DNA from: Bacillota bacterium
Lineage (GTDB): Bacteria; Bacillota; Clostridia; Acetivibrionales; DTU013
Assembly: GCA_023435925.1 (NCBI GenBank)
Contig: JAEZLF010000309.1
Coordinates: 1-9,692 of the forward strand
Reading direction: 5' to 3'
Length of the DNA: 9,692 bases
Of this stretch, positions 1-6,680 are shown one piece after another. The notes beneath the pieces are model-generated. The model was not told the DNA's origin and did not search any database. It was given only the letters and a program-made list of their open reading frames with translations. Both the position numbers and the translations under genes were made by a program. The first letter of the stretch is position 1; every line of letters begins with the position of its first letter.

Positions 1-1643
1 TGCCTGATTTCTTTTCTCTTGATCTTTCCGCTGATCGTCTTGGGCAACTCATCGACAAATTCAATGATTCTTGGGTATTTATAGGGTGCAGTGACCTTCT
101 TGACATGCTTCTGCAGTTCCTTGACAAGAGTATCGCTGCCTTTCCAGCCTGATGCGAGCACAACTGTAGCTTTGACAACTTGTCCTCTTATCGGATCGGG
201 AACCGCGGTAACAGCGCATTCCAATACCGATGGATGCTCGATGAGAGCACTTTCAACCTCAAAGGGGCCGATTCTGTATCCGGAGCATTTGATCACATCA
301 TCCGAGCGGCCAACAAACCAATAATAACCATCTTCATCCTTCCATGCCACGTCACCTGTGTTATAGGCTCCATTACTCCAAACCTTTGATGTAGCTGTCT
401 CGTCTCTGTAATAGCCTTTAAAAAGTCCCGGAGGAAGCCCGTTATCCAGGTTCTTGATGACAATATTTCCTTCTGTGCCGGCAGGGCAGGAACGGCCATT
501 TTCATCAATGATATCAATATCATAAAGGGGAGAAGGCTTACCCATTGAACCGGGCTTTGGTGTAATCCACTCAAAATTAGCGCAAAGTACGGTGGTCTCA
601 GTCTGCCCAAAACCTTCTATAATATCAAGCCCTGTAGCTTTCTTGAACTGGTTGTATACCTCGGGATTAAGCGGTTCTCCGGCTGTACAGGCATGCTTGA
701 TACTGGATAGATCATACTTTGCCAGATTCTCCTGAATCAGAAAACGATAAATAGTCGGCGGTGCACAGAAGGAGGTAACCCGATATTTTTCAAGCATCTT
801 TAGCAGCTTATCGGGAACAAACTTGTCCATGTCGTATATGAATAGCGCGACACCGCATATCCACTGCCCATAGAGCTTACCCCAGCCACATTTGGCCCAG
901 CCTGATTCAGCCACTGTCAGATGCAAGCCTTCTTCACTCAGACGCTGCCAGTAGTGAGCGGTAACAATATGACCGATCGGGTGGTAGAAATCATGAACGA
1001 CAATTTTTGGCATACCGGTTGTGCCTGAAGTAAAATACATCAGCATATTGTCATAACCACCTGCCGAATTGCTTCCTGAAGGTCTTGACCAATTATCTGA
1101 AGCCTTTTCCAGCTCGGCATCGAAATCCAGCCAGCCTTCCTTATGACCTCCCACAAGAGCCTTACAGACAACGGTCGGCGAATCCGGCATTGCCTCTTCA
1201 ATAAATTTCAGTATCTCATGATCCGTTACAGAAACGATCATTTTAACAGACGCAGCATTATTTCTATAGACAAGATCTTTTTTTGTAAGCTGGACTGTCG
1301 CCGGAATGGAGATCGCTCCAAGCTTCTCCAAAGCAAGTGTGCAGACCCAATAATGCCAGCGGCGTTTGAGAATCAGCATAACGACATCGCCTTTGTGGAT
1401 ATCCTGGGAAGCAAACAGGTTGGCGGCTTTATCACTCAGCTGCTTCAGCTCCTCAAAACTGAATATTCTTTCATCACCGTCATCATTGCACCAGACCATT
1501 GCGGTCTTATCCGGTGCTTCGGCAGCCCATGCATCCATGACATCATAGGCAAAATTAAAATTTTCGGGAAGATGGACTTCGTAATTGGCCTTAAAATCCT
1601 CGTATGAATGAAAATCTATTCTGGGTAAAAACTTCTCAAGCAT
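1..1643 (-). CDS. AMP-forming acyl-CoA synthetase (medium-chain/MACS-like), 3' end cut by window edge
   Basis: This is an ANL-superfamily acyl-CoA synthetase, which activates a carboxylic acid to an acyl-adenylate and then to acyl-CoA in the cytoplasm. I read an uninterrupted frame of 547 codons from ATG (1641-1643), preceded by AAGGAG eight bases upstream. Visible motifs are the P-loop TSGTTGMPK (residues 205-213), GFGQTE (344-349), TGD (429-431), the hinge VGRSDD (444-449) and the A10 motif with the expected adenylation lysine (K540, in TISGKIKR). The sequence CSGYRIGPFEVE (453-464) resembles medium-chain or branched-acid synthetases more than acetyl-CoA synthetase, whose equivalent stretch is usually GHR-x-G. 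The substrate cannot be read from sequence. The family is usually about 550 residues, so only a few residues are missing. It lies 80 bp downstream of the XRE/cupin gene on the same strand, probably in one transcript, which suggests that regulator controls it. Confidence 0.93.
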   Translation of the reverse strand, partial: MLEKFLPRIDFHSYEDFKANYEVHLPENFNFAYDVMDAWAAEAPDKTAMVWCNDDGDERIFSFEELKQLSDKAANLFASQDIHKGDVVMLILKRRWHYWVCTLALEKLGAISIPATVQLTKKDLVYRNNAASVKMIVSVTDHEILKFIEEAMPDSPTVVCKALVGGHKEGWLDFDAELEKASDNWSRPSGSNSAGGYDNMLMYFTSGTTGMPKIVVHDFYHPIGHIVTAHYWQRLSEEGLHLTVAESGWAKCGWGKLYGQWICGVALFIYDMDKFVPDKLLKMLEKYRVTSFCAPPTIYRFLIQENLAKYDLSSIKHACTAGEPLNPEVYNQFKKATGLDIIEGFGQTETTVLCANFEWITPKPGSMGKPSPLYDIDIIDENGRSCPAGTEGNIVIKNLDNGLPPGLFKGYYRDETATSKVWSNGAYNTGDVAWKDEDGYYWFVGRSDDVIKCSGYRIGPFEVESALIEHPSVLECAVTAVPDPIRGQVVKATVVLASGWKGSDTLVKELQKHVKKVTAPYKYPRIIEFVDELPKTISGKIKRKEIR

Positions 1644-1723
1644 TGTTATATCTCCTTGGTGTTTTTTTAATTGTATCTTCATAAGACGCAGACCGCTGAA
1701 GGTCGGCTGGACGCCTTTTCTAT

Positions 1724-2284
1724 TTAGCTGTCATGAAGAATAATGGTAAGGAACTTACCGGGGGCGTCATCCATAGCAGTTTGTCCGTGCGGGATAGTGG
1801 GGTCAAAATAGATGGAATCACCCTGAGACATCACGATTTCAGTACCACCTAGTATAATTTTGATGCGGCCTTCCAGAACATAGTTAAATTCCTGTCCCGG
1901 ATGTGTCACCAGCGACATTTTTTTGTTTTCTTCCGGCTCAATGGTAACAAGAAGCGGTTCGACCTTTTTATTCATAAAGCTGAAGGCCAGACTTTGGAAC
2001 TGGTATCCTTTATATCTCTCAATATAAGGTGCTTCTCCATTTCTAACGAGACAGTAGCTATGAAGACGAGGTGTCAACCCTGTAAGTAATTCTGTGAGTT
2101 CGACACCAAGTATTCCGGCTATCTCATACAGAGTACTTATTGGAATACCTTTCTCTGCGTTTTCGTACTGAATATATGTTTCTATAGGGATATTCAGCTT
2201 CTTAGCCAATGTATCGGCAGTAATATCTGAGATTTCTCTGAGCTCTCGAATTCTATTTGCTATTTGTACAACACTTTCTGACAT
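1724..2284 (-). CDS. XRE-family HTH regulator with C-terminal cupin domain
   Basis: This 186-residue transcription factor has an N-terminal lambda-repressor-like HTH (about residues 8-66, including ADTLAKKLNIPIETYIQYEN) and a C-terminal cupin_2 barrel (about 108-184). Cupin motif 1 is recognisable as THPGQEFNYVLEGRIKIILG (127-146) and motif 2 as GDSIYFDPTIPHG (155-167). H128, E132 and H166 are candidate metal or ligand residues. The start is set by AGGAGG eight to nine bases upstream of the ATG. In this family the cupin senses a small molecule and adjusts DNA binding by the HTH. The acyl-CoA synthetase directly downstream suggests that the ligand is that enzyme's substrate or product, but this is inference. 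A palindrome in its own leader (2330-2351) is the likely autoregulatory operator. No defect is seen; architecture is sure, ligand unknown. Confidence 0.92.
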   Translation of the reverse strand: MSESVVQIANRIRELREISDITADTLAKKLNIPIETYIQYENAEKGIPISTLYEIAGILGVELTELLTGLTPRLHSYCLVRNGEAPYIERYKGYQFQSLAFSFMNKKVEPLLVTIEPEENKKMSLVTHPGQEFNYVLEGRIKIILGGTEIVMSQGDSIYFDPTIPHGQTAMDDAPGKFLTIILHDS

Positions 2285-2329
2285 GATGAAACCTCCTGTT
2301 TTTTACTATTGACTTCTGCGTTATAAGAG

Positions 2330-2351
2330 AAAACTGAGTTCACTTAGTTTT
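2330..2351. promoter_or_regulatory. Candidate operator palindrome in the leader of the XRE/cupin gene
   Basis: The arms AAAACTGAGT and ACTTAGTTTT flank a central TC. Nine of ten arm pairs are complementary; the exception is G2336/T2345. Each arm also contains a smaller palindrome (ACT-G-AGT and ACT-T-AGT), spaced nine bases apart. The site lies roughly 6-28 bases into the predicted transcript from the minus-strand promoter at 2364-2372, where a bound repressor would block transcription. That it binds the XRE/cupin protein is inferred from its position. Confidence 0.5.
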
Positions 2352-2363
2352 AATCTTTTTAAC

Positions 2364-2372
2364 ATTATACCA
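2364..2372 (-). promoter_or_regulatory. Extended -10 promoter for the XRE/cupin - acyl-CoA synthetase unit
   Basis: On the minus strand the sequence reads TGGTATAAT, a perfect TATAAT preceded by the TGn extension. No good -35 box lies 16-18 bases upstream, which the extended -10 could make up for. Transcription would start near 2357, giving a leader of about 70 bases before the ATG at 2284. Confidence 0.6.
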
Positions 2373-2430
2373 CATTAAGCGGGAATTTTTACGAATATTT
2401 ATAAACCAGAGGGATGTATTACTGATAATT

Positions 2431-2445
2431 TTAACCAGTTGTTAA
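2431..2445. promoter_or_regulatory. Palindrome upstream of the sigma-2 gene, possible operator
   Basis: TTAACCAGTTGTTAA is an inverted repeat (TTAAC, five bases, GTTAA; six of seven pairs match) ending 49 bases before the ATG at 2495. I could not find a convincing sigma-A promoter for the plus-strand gene here: TTGTTA (2439-2444) has no well-spaced -10, and TATGAT (2468-2473) has no -35. The site could be an operator for the sigma/two-component unit or for the divergent XRE gene, or part of a promoter read by an alternative sigma factor. Confidence 0.3.
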
Positions 2446-2494
2446 AGAATTATTTCCTGACAAAATATATGATATATTACGGAGGCAGTAGCGT

Positions 2495-2773
2495 ATGAGC
2501 AACGAAGTGAGACAACTTTTGAATTCAGCTATAAACGGCTGTACAGCTGCTTTTGAAGAGCTGATAGAACCTTATCAGAAAAGAATATATAGTCTAATGT
2601 TAAAGACATGCGGCAATGAGTTTGAAGCATCTCAACTGGCACAGGAGGTCTTTGTTAAAGTGTTTGGTTTTCTTTTGACTGAAAGAAACGAAAGCTATTT
2701 TCCAATCATCTTGTATAGAACTGCATACGAAGTTAGTCAGAATGCAGCCTGCAAATCAAAAAAAGTTATTTGA
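2495..2773 (+). CDS. Stand-alone sigma-70 region 2 protein (no region 4)
   Basis: This 92-residue protein matches sigma-factor region 2 only. Residues 15-40 resemble region 2.1 (TAAFEELIEPYQKRIYSLML). EASQLAQEVFVKVFGFL (44-60) corresponds to region 2.2, which contacts the RNA polymerase beta' coiled coil (usual form DAEDLTQEVFLKVY). YFPIILYRTAYEV (68-80) corresponds to region 2.3/2.4, but the usual tryptophan of the F-x-x-W-L motif is isoleucine here. The frame ends at TGA just after a basic tail (KSKK). Only 75 bp separate it from the next gene, too little for a region 4 (about 50-60 residues) in any frame. GGAGG (2481-2485) lies nine bases before the ATG. It could supply sigma-2 in trans to a separate region-4 protein, as RsoA does for SigO in B. 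subtilis, or be a decayed ECF sigma. The intact frame and good RBS favour a real gene. It is followed by a two-component system on the same strand. Confidence 0.72.
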   Translation: MSNEVRQLLNSAINGCTAAFEELIEPYQKRIYSLMLKTCGNEFEASQLAQEVFVKVFGFLLTERNESYFPIILYRTAYEVSQNAACKSKKVI

Positions 2774-2797
2774 TGGATGTAAGTCCTGAAATATAGT
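2770..2797 (+). promoter_or_regulatory. Possible sigma-A promoter for the response regulator operon
   Basis: TTGATG (2770-2775) and TATAGT (2792-2797) are separated by 16 bases. They match the -35 and -10 consensus at four of six and five of six positions. The -35 overlaps the stop codon of the sigma-2 gene. Start of transcription would be near 2804, about 45 bases before the regulator ATG. This would let the regulator/kinase genes be expressed separately from the sigma-2 gene. Confidence 0.4.
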
Positions 2798-2848
2798 AGA
2801 ATAGAAGAAGATATTTGCGGATGAAGTACTAATGGATGGGGTCATAGA

Positions 2849-3547
2849 ATGAGTGAGGAAAAAATCAAGGTACTTGTTGTCGAAGATGAAGCGTCAATCA
2901 GAAAATTTATAGCAATTAATCTTGAACGGAGCGGATTTGCCGTACTCGAAGCGGATACCGGTGAAAAAGCGTTGGAAATGGCAGTTGCCTGCAAACCGGC
3001 GGTTATGGTACTGGACGTTATGCTGCCGGGAATCGACGGCTTTCAGGTATGTACAAAATTAAGGGATACGACGCCGGAAATTATTATTATCATGCTGACA
3101 GCAAGAGGGCAGGACATTGACAAAATTACAGGATTGGAGCTCGGTGCAGATGACTATATGGTCAAACCCTTCAACCCTAGAGAGCTGACAGCCAGAATAA
3201 ACTCAATACTTCGAAGAACTGAAAGTATCAAGTCATCTGAAAGTAACATCCTTACCTATAAAAACCTGTTGATGGATCTGAATTCCCAGAAGTTTTTAAA
3301 GAATGATACCGAAATTGAACTGACGCCAACCGAATTTTCTGTATTGAAGATGTTTATGTCAAATATCGGAAGAGCATTAAGCAGGAATGAGCTCTTTAAT
3401 GGCGTATGGGGTAAAAACTATTTTGGCGATCTGAAAACACTGGATGTTTACATACGAAGAATCAGAGAAAAGATTGAAGAAAACCCTTCAAAGCCTCAAT
3501 ACATAGAAACCGTATGGGGATATGGCTACAGATGGTGTGACAAATGA
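2849..3547 (+). CDS. OmpR/PhoB-family response regulator
   Basis: This 232-residue DNA-binding response regulator has an N-terminal receiver domain (about residues 5-120) and a C-terminal winged helix (about 134-230). The receiver keeps the acidic pocket (E12, D13), the phosphoacceptor D56 in VLDVMLPGIDGF, the switch T84 and K106 in MVKPFNP. The winged helix shows ELTPTEFSVLKMF (157-169), the recognition helix region TLDVYIRRIREKI (197-209) and the wing YIETVWGYGYRW (218-229). All residues needed for phosphorylation are present. The Shine-Dalgarno is weak (GGATGGGG, 2834-2841). The kinase gene starts 24 bp downstream, so the two should be a cognate pair; the target genes are unknown. Confidence 0.95.
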   Translation: MSEEKIKVLVVEDEASIRKFIAINLERSGFAVLEADTGEKALEMAVACKPAVMVLDVMLPGIDGFQVCTKLRDTTPEIIIIMLTARGQDIDKITGLELGADDYMVKPFNPRELTARINSILRRTESIKSSESNILTYKNLLMDLNSQKFLKNDTEIELTPTEFSVLKMFMSNIGRALSRNELFNGVWGKNYFGDLKTLDVYIRRIREKIEENPSKPQYIETVWGYGYRWCDK

Positions 3548-3571
3548 TCCATTCATCGGGGAAAGAGGCGT

Positions 3572-4984
3572 ATGATGTTAAGTATTAGAAAAAGAATGGT
3601 CCTGGGCTTCATTTTGATCATTATTCTTACAGTGCTGATCCTTGAGGTTCTGATCATTAACATTGTTCGTGTGAATTACTACAAAAATTTGGAAGCAAGT
3701 CTGCATAATCAAGTGAAGGTATCCAGTGAACTGTATTATAGATACTTTTCTGATGCATCCCTATCAGATAATGTGCTCAACAATGTCGATTCCTTCTGGA
3801 GGCAAACAAATGCCCAGGTTGAAATTATTGACGCCGATGGCACAGTTTTAATGGATTCTATCGGATATATGCCGCATAAGGATGAAAAGCTTCCCGATGT
3901 TGAGGAAGCATTGAAAACCGGAAGAGGGACATGGGCTGGGAAAGTTCCTTATGATAGCAGCGGAGTGATGGCAGTATCCAGTGTGCTGCAGGCAGATGGC
4001 GTGACCATTGGAGTCCTTCGTTTCATTACAACGCTTAAAGAGGTTGATGAGGATGTCTATGCCGTATCCAGAGTCTTTGTTATTATCGGTCTGGTCGTTA
4101 CGGCTATTTCAGTATTTTTGTGCTTTATCCTTGCAAATACAATTGTCAACCCTCTGAAGAAAATCACGGAAGTGGCCGCCAGGATGGCCTCCGGTGATTT
4201 TAAGGTCCGCAGCAGAAAAACATTTAATGATGAAATTGGGAGGCTCTCCGATACTCTTAATTATATGGCAGATGAAATTGATAACAGAGACAGAATGAAA
4301 AACGAGTTTATCTCGTCTATATCACATGAACTCAGAACACCGCTGACATCCATTAAGGGCTGGGCTATCACACTGATGGAGGTTGGTCTTGAAGACAGGG
4401 AATTGTTCGATACAGGATTGGAAATCATTGAAAAGGAAAGCGACCGGCTAACAGCCATGGTAGAAGAATTGCTGGATTTTTCAAGGCTTATTTCAAATAA
4501 GATCAGTATAAAAAAGGAGAAGGTAGGGCTTGAAGAATTTGTTAGTACAGTCGGCAGACAGCTTGCACCGAGAGCTATGCGCGAAGGCTTGATTTTCAAT
4601 GTAGAGGCTGAGGGAGAGCTTCCTGAAATCTATGTGGATGGAAACAGGCTCAAGCAGGTCATTATCAATGTCCTTGACAATGCCTTCCGGTTCACGGAAG
4701 CCGGGGGCAGCGTGCTTTTTGAAACGGTTGCCAGCGGAGGGGAGATTGTTTTTACCATAAGCGATACAGGCTGTGGTATACCGGCGGATGAATTGTCAAA
4801 TGTGAAGGAAAAGTTCTATAAGGGTAAAAATAGTAAGCATGGAAGCGGTATCGGGTTATCGATCTGTGATGAAATTGTAAAACTGATGAATGGTAGTTTT
4901 GCAATCTATAGTACGGAAAATAAGGGCACGAAGGTAGTCATCAGGATCCCAACTGCTGATGAGGGGGAGATGGCTTTAGAATGA
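3572..4984 (+). CDS. Membrane sensor histidine kinase with HAMP domain
   Basis: This 470-residue kinase is the likely partner of the preceding regulator. It has TM1 at about 9-32, an extracytoplasmic sensor region at about 33-165 (WRQTNAQVEIIDADGTVLMD suggests a Cache/PAS-like fold), TM2 at about 166-189 and HAMP at about 190-241 (IVNPLKKITEVAARMASGDF). A HisKA dimerisation domain follows with H252 in SSISHELRTPLTSIKGW, then a HATPase_c domain at about 355-460. That domain has an N box (NVLDNAFRFTEAGG, 366-379), a G1 box DTGCGIP (398-404) and a G2 box GSGIGLS (424-430). All catalytic motifs are intact. Two ATG codons lie in tandem (3572, 3575) after GGGGAAAGAGG, so the start is uncertain by one codon. 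The stop overlaps the lipoprotein start by ATGA, implying translational coupling. The signal sensed is not known. Confidence 0.95.
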   Translation: MMLSIRKRMVLGFILIIILTVLILEVLIINIVRVNYYKNLEASLHNQVKVSSELYYRYFSDASLSDNVLNNVDSFWRQTNAQVEIIDADGTVLMDSIGYMPHKDEKLPDVEEALKTGRGTWAGKVPYDSSGVMAVSSVLQADGVTIGVLRFITTLKEVDEDVYAVSRVFVIIGLVVTAISVFLCFILANTIVNPLKKITEVAARMASGDFKVRSRKTFNDEIGRLSDTLNYMADEIDNRDRMKNEFISSISHELRTPLTSIKGWAITLMEVGLEDRELFDTGLEIIEKESDRLTAMVEELLDFSRLISNKISIKKEKVGLEEFVSTVGRQLAPRAMREGLIFNVEAEGELPEIYVDGNRLKQVIINVLDNAFRFTEAGGSVLFETVASGGEIVFTISDTGCGIPADELSNVKEKFYKGKNSKHGSGIGLSICDEIVKLMNGSFAIYSTENKGTKVVIRIPTADEGEMALE

Positions 4985-6600
4985 ATACAAGAATAGCAGA
5001 TAACAGAAAAAGCAAAGGGAGCTTAGTAGGCAGGGTCAGTAAAATGTTGATTATGCTGTCTACGTCCATTGCTCTTTTTGCTATAATGACAGGCTGTTCT
5101 GCTTTGGTTTCTGAAAACATGGACAGAATTGACCGGCCATCCAATAATGTGATCCCGATTGAGGGCACATGGAAACTGAAAAGATGTCTCAATGGAGAAA
5201 ACAATGTAAAAAGCAATGTAAAAAACAATAAAGACATCAGAGATCCATTGTTGGGCGAAAAAATCGGATTTACCAGGGATACCATGTTTTTTTCGGATAA
5301 TTATTATACAGATGTAAGCTACAAAATCAAGAGAGTAGATGCGAATGAGTATTTTCTGCATAGAAATCCTGAGACGAGACAGTGCTTCAATCTTGAAAGT
5401 AATGAGATTCTTGTAATAACAGCCTACTCCGACGACAAATTCCTATATGAGTTCGTTAAGGATTCAGCAGATATGCTTGCAGTAAATATTGATGATCGAT
5501 ATTATTGCTTAGACAAAATATCCGATACGGTTGCAGATGTCGCCACTTCTCATAACGACATGACAAAGCAGGCAGATATTGTGAATGCGGAAACGGCTGA
5601 ACAGGTGCTGCAGTCAGGATTGCTTCTTGGTTTGAAAATACCCGTTACAACAGAAGACGGACTGGGGGATTATACATACACCACATATTGGATATCTGCC
5701 ATCAATCGCGGACTTCGGCCTGTATATTATACAAAGGATATTTATTTGCCTAGAATGGATGGGTTCTGGAGACTTCGGGTTGAAAAGAAAATGGGGATAG
5801 AGGGCATTGAGGATTTTATTCGTGCATCTAAGGTGTCCAAAGGTGTGGAGACACCGATGCTCCGGCCAGTTGAAAATATATCACAGAAAACGGAAAACTT
5901 ATCACGCAGGGTGGAAACAGGAGTCAGGAAAGCGATCGTCTATGTAGGAAACGATTATGTTTGTATTGAAAAAACGGTGTATGATCGTCAAAATGACTCA
6001 GATGAAGCAAGCTTTAAAAAAACACTTCGGACATTGCCGGTGGATAATCTGACCAATATCGACGGCATTGAAATATCCGATCTGGCGGGTGAAAACGGGT
6101 CGCTGGCAATGGAAAGCGCAGTAACCGAATTAATGAAGGAATCTCGATTCAATGATATCCGGAGTACCGATTATGCTGACCAGAAGAAGAATTTTGCTCT
6201 GTTCAGAAAAACCGGGCACTGGTTCTTTAAGGGAAGACTCAACCTGAGTTCAAGAGAGCAGCTACCCTATATGGATTTCAACCTGAACCTCATTCCGCCG
6301 TCCAATATGGTTGCCTTTGATATACTGCAGGTTCCATGGACGGAGATGAAGGACAAGCTGCCACAGGCATTGGATATCTATACCTCACCGAATAAAGATC
6401 TGGCGGTCATATTAACACGGGATGAAGTATTGTTGTACACAATTGAAAATAAAACTCTTTCCGATCTGCCTCTTTTTAAGTTCCCATTAGAGGAGGGAAG
6501 TTCTGTAATCATGGCCGAATGGGCGATGGGCGAATATGTTTCCAGCTGGGAGAAGTCCTTTGTCAATAATAATGTTACCATTCAAGTTGAATCGAACTAA
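4981..6600 (+). CDS. Large predicted lipoprotein of unknown function, coupled to the kinase gene
   Basis: This 539-residue protein has a basic N-terminus, a hydrophobic stretch (about 22-38) and a lipobox M-T-G-C with C39 as the lipidated residue, so it should be anchored outside the membrane after signal peptidase II cleavage. I do not recognise the mature part. It begins with IEGTWKLKRCL (60-70), reminiscent of the G-x-W start of lipocalin-like beta barrels. Two more G-x-W strands follow: GFWRLRVEK (261-269) and GHWFFKGRL (412-420). The rest alternates in a beta-rich pattern, with a charged linker at about 285-315. GAGGGGGAG lies upstream inside the kinase gene, and the ATG overlaps the kinase stop (ATGA). 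Its place in the same transcript suggests that it senses for, modulates, or carries out the output of the two-component system. A later start at M22 would still leave a lipobox but a poorer signal peptide. Confidence 0.88.
   Translation: MNTRIADNRKSKGSLVGRVSKMLIMLSTSIALFAIMTGCSALVSENMDRIDRPSNNVIPIEGTWKLKRCLNGENNVKSNVKNNKDIRDPLLGEKIGFTRDTMFFSDNYYTDVSYKIKRVDANEYFLHRNPETRQCFNLESNEILVITAYSDDKFLYEFVKDSADMLAVNIDDRYYCLDKISDTVADVATSHNDMTKQADIVNAETAEQVLQSGLLLGLKIPVTTEDGLGDYTYTTYWISAINRGLRPVYYTKDIYLPRMDGFWRLRVEKKMGIEGIEDFIRASKVSKGVETPMLRPVENISQKTENLSRRVETGVRKAIVYVGNDYVCIEKTVYDRQNDSDEASFKKTLRTLPVDNLTNIDGIEISDLAGENGSLAMESAVTELMKESRFNDIRSTDYADQKKNFALFRKTGHWFFKGRLNLSSREQLPYMDFNLNLIPPSNMVAFDILQVPWTEMKDKLPQALDIYTSPNKDLAVILTRDEVLLYTIENKTLSDLPLFKFPLEEGSSVIMAEWAMGEYVSSWEKSFVNNNVTIQVESN
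5201..5231 (+). repeat. Short 12-bp tandem repeat inside the lipoprotein gene
   Basis: ACAATGTAAAAA is followed directly by GCAATGTAAAAA and a partial third unit beginning ACAATAAA. The units encode the asparagine/lysine-rich stretch NNVKSNVKNNK just after the first G-x-W strand. Because the unit is 12 bp, changes in copy number would keep the reading frame. Confidence 0.6.
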
Positions 6601-6640
6601 ATCGCAATCGAATCAAACAAATCGCAATCGAATCAAACAA
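6601..6640 (+). repeat. Two perfect 20-bp tandem repeats right after the lipoprotein stop
   Basis: The unit ATCGCAATCGAATCAAACAA occurs twice, back to back without mismatch, and the first three bases of a third copy follow (ATC, then CCTTG). The last codons of the lipoprotein gene (TTGAATCGAACTAA) resemble the second half of the unit, so the array may have grown from the end of the gene. It has no dyad symmetry of terminator type. The array ends six bases before the -35 box of the next promoter. Confidence 0.85.
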
Positions 6641-6645
6641 ATCCC

Positions 6646-6674
6646 TTGATTTTTATTGGAATGTGTGTTAACAT
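6646..6674 (+). promoter_or_regulatory. Sigma-A promoter for the ACT protein - hom - lysC unit
   Basis: TTGATT (6646-6651) and TAACAT (6669-6674) are spaced exactly 17 bases apart, each matching consensus at four of six positions. TGT precedes the -10, giving the TGn extension. Transcription would start near 6681, leaving a leader of about 44 bases. That is too short for a T-box or lysine riboswitch, so control by those RNA elements is not expected at this promoter. Confidence 0.6.
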
Positions 6675-6680
6675 TACACA
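6664..6680. promoter_or_regulatory. Inverted repeat covering the -10 box, candidate operator
   Basis: TGTGT (6664-6668) and ACACA (6676-6680) form an inverted repeat around a seven-base centre that contains the -10 TAACAT. A protein bound here would exclude RNA polymerase. The adjacent ACT-domain gene, whose N-terminus looks HTH-like, is one candidate binder; this is inferred from position only. Confidence 0.4.

Noticed and set aside
293..610. Open frame of 105 codons on the minus strand inside the acyl-CoA synthetase gene
   Set aside because: It is out of frame with a continuous, motif-rich synthetase frame on the same strand and has no ribosome binding site or recognisable content. The plus-strand frames at 91-324 and 1143-1607 are likewise antisense to this gene.
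1689..1706. Hairpin CAGACC/GGTCGG between the XRE/cupin and synthetase genes as a terminator or attenuator
   Set aside because: The stem is six pairs with a mismatch and has no T run after it on the minus strand; too weak to call.
2309..2327. TTGACT and TATAAG on the plus strand as a promoter
   Set aside because: They are only seven bases apart, far too close for a -35/-10 pair.
2774..2848. Possible frameshifted sigma region 4 after the sigma-2 gene
   Set aside because: Only 75 bases lie before the response regulator start, too few for region 4, and no region-4-like peptide is seen in any frame.
4261..4599. Open frames antisense to the kinase, lipoprotein and hom genes (4261-4599, 4941-5285, 5023-5361, 7098-7511, 7195-7800)
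   Set aside because: All lie opposite well-supported genes, have no family resemblance and no good ribosome binding site.
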